From: Pseudomonadota bacterium
GTDB taxonomy: Bacteria > Pseudomonadota > Gammaproteobacteria > Xanthomonadales > Xanthomonadaceae
DNA: 8,795 bases
Assembly: GCA_023423675.1 (NCBI GenBank)
Contig: JAFAFD010000094.1
Span: 1-8,795 of the forward strand
Direction of reading: 5' to 3'
The notes under the pieces are model-generated. The model had not been told where the DNA came from. It saw only the letters and a program-made list of their open reading frames with translations, and ran no database searches. The translations under genes were made by a program, and so were the position numbers. Shown one piece after another: positions 1 to 6,038 of this stretch (positions within the stretch are counted from its first letter, which is position 1; each line of letters starts with the position of its first letter).

Positions 1-27
1 CGCCAGAGGGGAGGGGCTCTGACCCCA
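1..27. repeat. Fragment of a GGGGTCAGAGCCCC-type repeat at window edge
   Basis: Positions 13-26 read GGGGCTCTGACCCC, a partly self-complementary string flanked by more G-rich sequence. From memory, similar GGGGTCAGAGCCC arms recur as intergenic palindromes in Stenotrophomonas and Xanthomonas genomes. Only one arm is visible, so the element cannot be confirmed. It overlaps the open 3' end of the esterase gene. Confidence 0.35.
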
Positions 28-1006
28 CCCCCGTCTCACCCGCCGCCAGCCACGCCTCCGCCAGCAGCGGCCATACCGCCAGCGTCGACCCCGCCGGCAC
101 GCGCATCCCGAAACCATGGCCACCGTGGGCGAACAGGTGCAGCTCGTGCTCGACCCCGGCGTGGGCCAGCGCCGCGGCCATCAGCTCGCTGTTGTGCACG
201 CTCACCACGCGGTCGTCGTTGGCGTGGATCAGCAGGGTCGGCGGCATGTCCGCGCGCACCTGCTGCTGCATCGAATACTGCGCGGCCAGCGCCGCATCGG
301 GGTGCTCGCCGAGCAGGCGCCCGCGCGAGCCGCTGTGCGCATGCGCGCCCATGTCGATGACCGGATACACCAGCACCGCGCGGGCCGGGCGCGCGCTCAG
401 CCGGTCGATGGCATCGCGTGCCGGGTACACCGCGGTATCGAAGCCGGTGGCCAGCCGCGCGGCGACGTGGCCGCCGGCGGAAAAACCAATCACCGAGACG
501 CTGCCGGCATCCAGCCCGCGCCGCCCGGCCTGCTCGCGCACCATCCGCAGCGCCCGTTGCGCGTCGGCCAGCGCGGCCTGGCGGTCGCGGCCGGGCTGCG
601 GCAGGCGGTAGCGCAGCACGAACAGGGTGTAGCCGGCGCGGTCCACCCATTCCGGCACGAGCGCACTGTCTTCCTTGTCGATCACCACGCGCTGGTAGCC
701 GCCGCCGGGGATGACCAGCAGCGCGCGCCCGTTCGGACGTGCCGGTGCATGCACCAGCAGGTAGGGCGCATCGACCTGGTCGACGTAGCGGTCGGGGTGG
801 GCCGGGTCGCTGCTGCGCTCGACCACCCGCGCCGGCCGTGCCGGGCCCTGCTCGCCGGGGACCTGGCCGTCCGGCCACAGGGCGATCCGCTCGCCAGCCA
901 GCTCCTGGCCGGGGCGTTCGTTGTCGCGCGGCGGCGCGGCGGTGGAGGTCAACGGCAGGGCCAGCAACAGCCCGCACAACAACAGCACGAAAGGACGCAG
1001 ACGCAT
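1..1006 (-). CDS. Exported alpha/beta-hydrolase esterase (3' end beyond window)
   Basis: This serine hydrolase has the alpha/beta-hydrolase fold of the BD-FAE/acetyl-xylan-esterase-like group. Its 335 visible codons start at the ATG at 1006, preceded by GGAG at a suitable distance. Residues 1-23 are a Sec signal peptide (basic start, Leu-rich core, STA-A cleavage area), so the enzyme should act in the periplasm or outside. The oxyanion-hole motif PGGGY lies at 100-104. The nucleophile elbow GFSAGG gives Ser176, the acid is probably Asp265 in HANDDRVV, and His297 in HGGHGF completes the triad. The fold is essentially complete by about residue 322. The frame has no stop before the window edge, and its last codons read through a repeat-like sequence. 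It is transcribed divergently from the pectin/TRAP operon, so deacetylation or another de-esterification of plant polysaccharide is plausible. The substrate is inferred; the fold and catalytic residues are seen. Other reading frames here are shadows. Confidence 0.88.
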   Translation of the reverse strand, partial: MRLRPFVLLLCGLLLALPLTSTAAPPRDNERPGQELAGERIALWPDGQVPGEQGPARPARVVERSSDPAHPDRYVDQVDAPYLLVHAPARPNGRALLVIPGGGYQRVVIDKEDSALVPEWVDRAGYTLFVLRYRLPQPGRDRQAALADAQRALRMVREQAGRRGLDAGSVSVIGFSAGGHVAARLATGFDTAVYPARDAIDRLSARPARAVLVYPVIDMGAHAHSGSRGRLLGEHPDAALAAQYSMQQQVRADMPPTLLIHANDDRVVSVHNSELMAAALAHAGVEHELHLFAHGGHGFGMRVPAGSTLAVWPLLAEAWLAAGETGVGSEPLPSG

Positions 1007-1080
1007 GGCAGGCAACGGCTCCGGCAGGACGGGGACAGGGTGCCCGGTGCATCCGGTGGCAGCACGTGATGCGCTGCGGC

Positions 1081-1110
1081 TTGCACGATGACACCGGTTT
1101 ACCATATACA
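1081..1110 (+). promoter_or_regulatory. Candidate sigma70 promoter of the hydratase-TRAP-lyase operon
   Basis: TTGCAC (1081-1086) and TATACA (1105-1110) are separated by 18 bases, in the most AT-rich stretch of the intergenic region. Transcription would begin near 1117, leaving a leader of about 46 bases before the TTG start at 1163. The -35 box is only a partial match, so activity is a prediction. Confidence 0.45.
1090..1104. promoter_or_regulatory. Candidate LacI-type operator (CCGG-centred)
   Basis: The string ACACCGGTTT (1091-1100) is an imperfect palindrome around a central CpG, the usual architecture of LacI/GalR-family operators. It sits between the -35 and -10 boxes of the plus promoter and over the predicted start of the minus promoter, where a repressor would block both. 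Linking it to the LacI gene at the operon end is inference. ACCGGT also occurs by chance in coding regions here, so position is the main support. Confidence 0.35.
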
Positions 1111-1130
1111 CCTCCTGCAGACGCTGTCGA
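1103..1130 (-). promoter_or_regulatory. Candidate divergent promoter for the esterase
   Basis: On the minus strand TCGACA (1130-1125, five of six to consensus) and TATATG (1108-1103) are 16 bases apart. They predict a start near 1096 and a leader of about 90 bases before the ATG at 1006. The -10 box overlaps that of the plus-strand promoter, so both directions would share one AT-rich core. Confidence 0.4.
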
Positions 1131-1149
1131 TGGGCAGTGCAACAAACAC

Positions 1150-1155
1150 AGGGAG
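1150..1155 (+). promoter_or_regulatory. Ribosome binding site that selects a TTG start
   Basis: AGGGAG lies seven bases before the TTG at 1163-1165. The upstream in-frame ATG at 1088 falls inside the predicted promoter and has no Shine-Dalgarno sequence, and the ATG at 1130 also lacks one. The TTG is therefore the preferred start of the hydratase gene. Confidence 0.7.
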
Positions 1156-1162
1156 ACCGTTC

Positions 1163-1990
1163 TTGAGCAACGAACACGGCACACATGGGCAGACGCCGCC
1201 GCCGGACGATGCGGCCGCGATCGCCCAGGCCTTCACCACCGCCCGCCGCGCCGGGCAGTCCTTGGCCGAATTCCCGGGCACCATCCCGGACACCCTGGTG
1301 GGTGCCTACCAGGTGCAGGACCTCGCCATCGCCGCCTGGGATGACCGCGTGGTCGGCTGGAAGGTGGGCTACATCGCCGCCGAGCGCCGCGATGTCTCCG
1401 CGGATGACCGCCTGCTGGGCCCGGTTTTCTCTCGTCAGCTGAAAAATGCTACCGGTGGAACAACCGACATTCCGGTGTTCGTCGGCGGCTTTGCCGCGGT
1501 CGAAGCGGAGTATGTGCTGGAGCTGTTGGAGGACGCTCCGGTCGGACAACTGCACTGGTCGCCGGAACAGGCCGAAGCCCTGCCCGCGCGCCTGTACATC
1601 GGCGTGGAAGTGGCCAGCAGCCCACTGGCCACCATCAACGAACTCGGCCCGCGCGTGGTGGTGTCCGATTTCGGCAACAACAACGGCCTGGTGCTGGGGC
1701 CGGAGATCGTCGACTGGACTGCACGCGATGAAACCTCGCTGCGCGCCGAGACGCTGATCGAAGGCGAAGTGGTCGGCACCGGTGGTGCGACGCGCTTGCC
1801 CGGTGGCCTGCGCGCCGCCTATGCGTTCGCGCTGTCCCGTTCGGCGCTGCGTGGCCGGCCGCTGCGCAAGGGCGACCTGATCGCCACCGGCAACGCCACC
1901 GGCATCCATGACATCACCGCCGGGCAGACCGCGCTGGTGCGTTTCGCCGGCTTCGGCGACATTGCCTGCCGGGCCGTGCCAGCGGGATGA
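1163..1990 (+). CDS. 2-keto-4-pentenoate hydratase / FAH-superfamily enzyme
   Basis: The product has 275 residues with the TTG start, close to the usual 260-270 of MhpD-type hydratases. Family members are soluble, metal-dependent cytoplasmic enzymes that hydrate, decarboxylate, dehydrate or cleave 2-keto acids. Visible signatures are GWKVG (65-69), the acidic pair in VEAEYVLEL (E114, E116), YIGVEV with E149, VSDFGNNNG around D169, and the C-terminal KGDLIATGNATG (236-247) typical of the fold. The first 20 or so residues are low in complexity and probably non-conserved. It is the first gene of the probable operon, 40 bp ahead of the TRAP binding protein. Homologues act in aromatic meta-cleavage, and related FAH proteins act on 2-keto-3-deoxy sugar acids. 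With a uronate-type transporter and a pectate lyase beside it, a sugar-acid substrate is a reasonable inference but unproven. Family assignment is firm; the reaction is not. Confidence 0.85.
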   Translation: MSNEHGTHGQTPPPDDAAAIAQAFTTARRAGQSLAEFPGTIPDTLVGAYQVQDLAIAAWDDRVVGWKVGYIAAERRDVSADDRLLGPVFSRQLKNATGGTTDIPVFVGGFAAVEAEYVLELLEDAPVGQLHWSPEQAEALPARLYIGVEVASSPLATINELGPRVVVSDFGNNNGLVLGPEIVDWTARDETSLRAETLIEGEVVGTGGATRLPGGLRAAYAFALSRSALRGRPLRKGDLIATGNATGIHDITAGQTALVRFAGFGDIACRAVPAG

Positions 1991-2030
1991 CCGCCGGCCA
2001 GCCCTGGTGAACACGCGCGGGAGGGCGCAG

Positions 2031-3032
2031 ATGATCACACGACGTAATTTCCTGGCCGGTGGCGCTGCAGCCCTGGCCACGCCGATGCTCGCGGCCTGTG
2101 GCCGCAGGCCGGCCGCTGGCGTGGACGGTGGCACCCTGCTGACCGCCACCGACGTGCACGTGGCCGACTACCCCACCGTCACTGCGGTGAAGTGGATCGG
2201 GCAGACGCTGGAACGCGAGACCAATGGCCGCCTGCGGCTGCGCCAGTACCACTCGGGCCAGCTCGGCCGCGAGTCGGAGGCGATCGACATGGCCCGCTTC
2301 GGTGCCATCGACATCACCCGCGTCTACGCCGGTGCACTGAACAACGCCTTCCCGCTGACCCAGGCGCTGTGCCTGCCGTACGTGTTCAAGTCGGTGGCGC
2401 ACCAGCGCGCCGCGCTGGACGACGGCGTGGCCGAGGCTGTGCTGCGTGGCTTCGAAAGCCGCGACCTGGTCGGCCTGGCGATCTACGATTCCGGCGCGCG
2501 CTGCTTCTACAACACCAAGCATCCGATCGTTTCGCCGAAGGACCTGCATGGCCTGAAGCTGCGCGTGGCCTCCTCGGACATCTTCATCCAGCTGATGCGC
2601 CTGCTCGGTGCCAACCCCACGCCGATGTCGCTGGGCGATACGTTCTCGGGCATGGAAACGCACATGATCGACGGTGCCGAGAACAACATGCGCAGCTTCC
2701 ACTCCAGCCGTCATTTCGAGGCCGCGCACTACTGGTCGCAGAGCGATCACTCCTACGCGCCGGACGTGCTGCTGATGTCGCGCGCCAGCTTCGAACGCCT
2801 TTCGCCGGATGACCGCCAGCTGCTGCTGCACACCGCGCGTGCTTCGGTGGGCGTGATGCGCGAACAGTGGGATGCATCGGAAAGCATTGCGCGCCGCGCG
2901 GTGCTCGACTTCGGGGTGAAAGCCAACGAAGTGGACATGCCCGCCTTCCGCGCCGCGGCCCAGCCGCTGCTGAAGAAGTACCTGCAACAGCCGGACATCG
3001 CCGCGCTGGTCGACCGCATCCGCGCTGCCTGA
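2031..3032 (+). CDS. dctP: TRAP transporter substrate-binding protein, Tat-exported lipoprotein
   Basis: This 333-residue DctP-family solute receptor of a tripartite ATP-independent periplasmic transporter captures a carboxylate and delivers it to the DctQM membrane pair. The ATG at 2031 is chosen because GGGAGG lies six bases upstream and because the product then starts with a clear signal. That signal is TRRNFL (residues 3-8), a twin-arginine motif, followed by a short hydrophobic stretch and the lipobox LAAC with Cys23. The mature part shows the family pattern: a GQLG turn (76-79), GARCFYN with Arg157, then KDLHGLKLRV with Arg178, the position that normally salt-bridges the substrate carboxylate. 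It ends its binding lobe with the METHMIDGAENN motif (208-219). Linkage to the pectate lyase suggests a uronate or other pectin-derived acid, but the sequence alone does not fix the ligand. Combined Tat export and lipid anchoring is less usual than a free periplasmic receptor. Confidence 0.93.
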   Translation: MITRRNFLAGGAAALATPMLAACGRRPAAGVDGGTLLTATDVHVADYPTVTAVKWIGQTLERETNGRLRLRQYHSGQLGRESEAIDMARFGAIDITRVYAGALNNAFPLTQALCLPYVFKSVAHQRAALDDGVAEAVLRGFESRDLVGLAIYDSGARCFYNTKHPIVSPKDLHGLKLRVASSDIFIQLMRLLGANPTPMSLGDTFSGMETHMIDGAENNMRSFHSSRHFEAAHYWSQSDHSYAPDVLLMSRASFERLSPDDRQLLLHTARASVGVMREQWDASESIARRAVLDFGVKANEVDMPAFRAAAQPLLKKYLQQPDIAALVDRIRAA

Positions 3033-3042
3033 GGAACCTGCC

Positions 3043-3573
3043 ATGACCGAGACCTTGTCGCCCGCCGCCGGGCCGGGACAGCGCCTGCTGGACCGCATCG
3101 CCGACATCGCCATCTACTGTGCCGTCGCCGCCCTGCTCGGGCTGGTGGTGGTGCAGGGCTGGCAGGTGTTCGCCCGCTACGTGATCAACGATTCGCCCAG
3201 CTGGACCGAGCCGGTCACCCTGCTGCTGCTGGCCACGGCGATGAGCCTGGGCGCGGCCTGTGGCGTGCACACCAACCGCCACTTCGGCTTCTTCCTGCTG
3301 CACGCCTACATGGGCCCCGGCCTGCGCCGCGCGGTGGACGTGCTGGTGCAGCTGGTGGTGGCGGTGCTGGGCGGCTTCATCGCCTTCTGGTCGGCCGACC
3401 TGCTGCTGGACGGGATGGACATCAAGACCGCCGGCGCCAACCTGCCGCAGAGCATCAACTACCTGCCGCTGGCGGTGGGTGGTGCGCTGATGGTGCTGTT
3501 CGCATTGAACCGTGCGTGGAAAGCGCTGCAGGCCAGCGACGCTGGCAGCGACGACGCTGAAGGAGATCGTTGA
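3043..3573 (+). CDS. dctQ: TRAP transporter small membrane subunit
   Basis: The 176-residue protein has four hydrophobic segments at about 19-46, 56-75, 97-122 and 138-158, the standard topology of DctQ. It carries the family's W-x-E signature as SPSWTEP (W54, E56) just before the second helix. It forms the inner-membrane complex with the large subunit and helps dock the binding protein. Its Shine-Dalgarno GAGGAA (3031-3036) overlaps the stop codon of dctP, and only ten bases separate the two genes, so they are co-translated in practice. The C-terminal tail is short and acidic. The assignment rests on size, topology, the tryptophan motif and gene order. Confidence 0.92.
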   Translation: MTETLSPAAGPGQRLLDRIADIAIYCAVAALLGLVVVQGWQVFARYVINDSPSWTEPVTLLLLATAMSLGAACGVHTNRHFGFFLLHAYMGPGLRRAVDVLVQLVVAVLGGFIAFWSADLLLDGMDIKTAGANLPQSINYLPLAVGGALMVLFALNRAWKALQASDAGSDDAEGDR

Positions 3574-3576
3574 CCC

Positions 3577-4860
3577 ATGGGCATCACCATCCTGTTCGCC
3601 GTATTCGCCGTGCTGCTGCTGCTCGGCGTGCCGGTGGCCTACGCACTGGCCGCGGCCGCGCTGGCCACCCTGCTCTACCTGGACATTCCCAGCATCGTGC
3701 TGGTGCAGCAGATCTCGGCCGGCACCGGCTCGGCCTCGCTGATCGCCATTCCATTGTTCATCTTCGCCGGCGAAATCATGATGCGCGGCGGCATCTCCGA
3801 GCGCCTGATCGCGCTGGCGTCATCGCTGGTCGGCCGCATGCGCGGTGGCCTCGGCCAGGTGTCGATCCTGTCGTCGCTGTTCTTCGGCGGCGTGTCCGGT
3901 TCGGCCATCGCCGATGTCTCGGCGGTCGGCGGCACGATGATCCCGCAGATGGTCCAGCGCGGCTACGATCGCGACTTCGCAGTGAACGTCAGCATCACCG
4001 CCGCGCTGGTGGCGCTGCTGGTGCCGCCCTCGCACAACCTGATCCTGTTCTCGGCCGCGGCAGGTGGTGGCCTGTCCATCGCCGACCTGTTCGCTGCGGG
4101 CATCGTGCCGGCACTGTTGATGACCGTCGCCCTGATGCTGACCGGCTACGCCGTGGCACGCCGCCGCGGCTATGGCGTGGAAGTGTTCCCCGGCTGGCGC
4201 GCGGTGCTGCTGCGCGTGATCTCCGCCCTGCCCGGCCTGGGACTGGTGGCGCTGATCTTCGTCGGTATCCGTGCCGGCATCTTCACCGCCGTGGAGAGCG
4301 CGGCCATCGCCGTGGTCTACGCCCTGCTGGTGACCACCGTGCTGTATCGCCAGCTGCGCTGGCGCGAATTCTTCGACACGGTCATCCATGCCGCGCGCAG
4401 CACCGGTGTCATCCTGTTCGTCATCGCCACCGCTGCGGTGTTCGGCTGGCTGCTCGCCTACCTGCAGGTGCCGACCGCTGCGGTGGACTTCCTGCAGTCG
4501 TTCGCGCACAGCCAGTTCATGGTGCTGCTGATGATCGTGGTGATGCTGCTGCTGCTGGGCACCTTCATGGACCTGGCGCCGATGATCCTGATCTGCACGC
4601 CGATCTTCCTGCCGGTGGCCAAGGCCTATGGCATCGATCCGATCCACTTCGGCCTGGTGCTGGTGCTGACCGGTGGCCTCGGCCTGGTGACGCCGCCAGT
4701 GGGCTCGGTGCTGTTCATTGGTACGTCGATCGGCAAGATCACCGTCGGCCAGAGCATGCGCACCATCTGGCCGTTCTGGTTCGCCGCGCTGGCGGTGCTG
4801 CTGATCGTCACCTTCTTCCCGCAGCTGTCGCTGTGGCTGCCGGCCGCGCTGCGCGCATGA
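3577..4860 (+). CDS. dctM: TRAP transporter large permease subunit
   Basis: This 427-residue polytopic protein is the sodium-coupled transport subunit of the TRAP system. It is almost wholly hydrophobic, as expected for a DctM of normal length. Conserved landmarks include FIFAGEIMMRGGIS (61-74), GGVSGSAIADVSAVG (104-118) and the first helical-hairpin end PPSHN (150-154). In the second half GTFMDLAPM (from 328) and VTPPVG (371-376) mark the inverted-repeat counterpart of the first site. These paired SG-S-A-D and PP elements hold the substrate and sodium in characterised relatives. AGGAG (3561-3565) lies ahead of the ATG, 11 bases away, inside the end of dctQ. The stop overlaps the start of the pectate lyase gene in ATGA, which links transporter and enzyme expression. 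Confidence 0.95.
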   Translation: MGITILFAVFAVLLLLGVPVAYALAAAALATLLYLDIPSIVLVQQISAGTGSASLIAIPLFIFAGEIMMRGGISERLIALASSLVGRMRGGLGQVSILSSLFFGGVSGSAIADVSAVGGTMIPQMVQRGYDRDFAVNVSITAALVALLVPPSHNLILFSAAAGGGLSIADLFAAGIVPALLMTVALMLTGYAVARRRGYGVEVFPGWRAVLLRVISALPGLGLVALIFVGIRAGIFTAVESAAIAVVYALLVTTVLYRQLRWREFFDTVIHAARSTGVILFVIATAAVFGWLLAYLQVPTAAVDFLQSFAHSQFMVLLMIVVMLLLLGTFMDLAPMILICTPIFLPVAKAYGIDPIHFGLVLVLTGGLGLVTPPVGSVLFIGTSIGKITVGQSMRTIWPFWFAALAVLLIVTFFPQLSLWLPAALRA

Positions 4861-6005
4861 TCCGGCGCCGCGCGCTGCCGCTGCTGCTGGGTGTGGGCAT
4901 GGCCGCCACGGCGGCCCATGCCGCGCCGCCGGCGGCAACGCCTGCCATTCCGGTGGGCAGCTTCAACGACGGGGTGAACCACTGGCGCAGCGGCCATGCG
5001 GACGCTTACGCACGGCTGGATCCAGAGCAGTACCGGCAGATCGCCGACAACCTGCTGTTGCTGCAACGCCGCTCCGGCGGCTGGCCGGTCAACCAGGACC
5101 CGCTGCGGGTGCTGGACGCCGCCGCGCGCGAGGCGGCCCGCGCGGCCCAGGATGAGCCCGGCGGCAGCTTCGACAACCGCACCACCTATACCCAGGTCGA
5201 TTACCTGGCCGAAGCCTTCGCCCGCAGCAACGACCGCCGCTATCGCGATGCGGCACTGCGCGGGCTGGACTTCATCCTCGACCAGCAGATCCGCAGTTGT
5301 GGCGGCTGGCCACATTCGGTGCCGGCGCGCACCGATTACCACGACCGCATCACCTTCGCCGACGACGTCACCAGCGGCGTGCTGACCACCCTGCGCCAGG
5401 TGCAGGACGCACCGCGCTTCGCCTTCGTCGACGCCGCGCGCCGCGCGCGGGTGGCCACGGCGGTGCAGCGCGGCGATGCCTGCCTGCTGCGCCTGCAGGT
5501 ACGCCAGCACGGCCAGCCGACGCTCTGGGCTGGCCAGTACGATGCCACCACGCTGCAACCGGCGCCCGGACGCAGATTCGAACTTGCCGCGCTGGTGACC
5601 GACGAAAGCGTGGGCGTGGTGCGCTACCTGATGTCCATCCCCGATCCGTCGCCGCAGACGGTGCAGGCCATCGAGGGTGCGCTGGCGTGGTTCCAGGCCA
5701 ACGCGCTGCACGGCCTGCGCCTGCAGACCGTCGACGCACCGCCCGAACAGTTCGCCCACCACCGCAGCACCGTGGATCGCCGCCTGCTGGCCGACCCGGC
5801 CGCACCGCTGCTGTGGGGCCGTTTCCACGACCTGGCCGACAACAGCGTGGTGCTGGCCAACCGCCAGGGCGAACGCCTGCAGAACTACGAACAGGTCGGC
5901 CGCGAGCGCCGCACCGGCTATCACTGGTATGGCACCTGGCCGCAGGCCCTGCTCGACCGTGACGCGCCGGCCTGGCGCGCCCGCATTGGCCGCCCTGCCT
6001 CCTGA
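4857..6005 (+). CDS. pelA: Pectate lyase, PelA/Pel-15E family (PL10)
   Basis: The 382-residue exported lyase cleaves polygalacturonate by calcium-dependent beta-elimination, giving 4,5-unsaturated ends. Residues 1-22 form a Sec signal peptide with an AHA-AP cleavage site. The rest is a single catalytic module, with no carbohydrate-binding domain. Family landmarks are SGGWPVNQD (73-81), FDNRTTYTQVDYLAEAF (105-121), CGGWPHSVP (148-156), DRITFADDV (163-171), LWAGQYDATTLQPAPGRRFE (223-242) and RRTGYHWYG (351-359). The arginines near 239-240 lie in the region holding the active-site Arg of characterised PL10 enzymes. FADD at 167-170 differs from the FNDD I remember as usual, marking a divergent subgroup. 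The ATG at 4857 overlaps the dctM stop by four bases. Periplasmic versus fully secreted location is not resolved by the sequence. Confidence 0.9.
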   Translation: MIRRRALPLLLGVGMAATAAHAAPPAATPAIPVGSFNDGVNHWRSGHADAYARLDPEQYRQIADNLLLLQRRSGGWPVNQDPLRVLDAAAREAARAAQDEPGGSFDNRTTYTQVDYLAEAFARSNDRRYRDAALRGLDFILDQQIRSCGGWPHSVPARTDYHDRITFADDVTSGVLTTLRQVQDAPRFAFVDAARRARVATAVQRGDACLLRLQVRQHGQPTLWAGQYDATTLQPAPGRRFELAALVTDESVGVVRYLMSIPDPSPQTVQAIEGALAWFQANALHGLRLQTVDAPPEQFAHHRSTVDRRLLADPAAPLLWGRFHDLADNSVVLANRQGERLQNYEQVGRERRTGYHWYGTWPQALLDRDAPAWRARIGRPAS

Positions 6006-6038
6006 CTTTGACACTGCACCCGCACCACGGAGAACCCG

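Noticed and set aside
116..1069. A 317-codon plus-strand frame opposite the esterase
   Set aside because: Low-complexity composition rich in His, Gln, Arg and Ala, antisense to a gene with an intact catalytic triad and signal peptide.
36..1184. A 382-codon minus-strand frame over the esterase region
   Set aside because: It is out of frame with the clear alpha/beta-hydrolase, consists mostly of Arg, Pro, Ala and Gly, and would start inside the hydratase gene.
1908..2030. Earlier start for the TRAP receptor at 1908
   Set aside because: It would overlap the hydratase end and bury the Tat signal. The ATG at 2031 has a good ribosome binding site.
3570..4856. Upstream extension of the lyase reading frame to 3570
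   Set aside because: This part is the out-of-frame shadow of dctM. The real lyase starts at 4857 with a signal peptide.
6008..6013. Perfect TTGACA between the lyase and GH43 genes
   Set aside because: No -10-like box is found 15-19 bases downstream, and the GH43 start is only 25 bases away.
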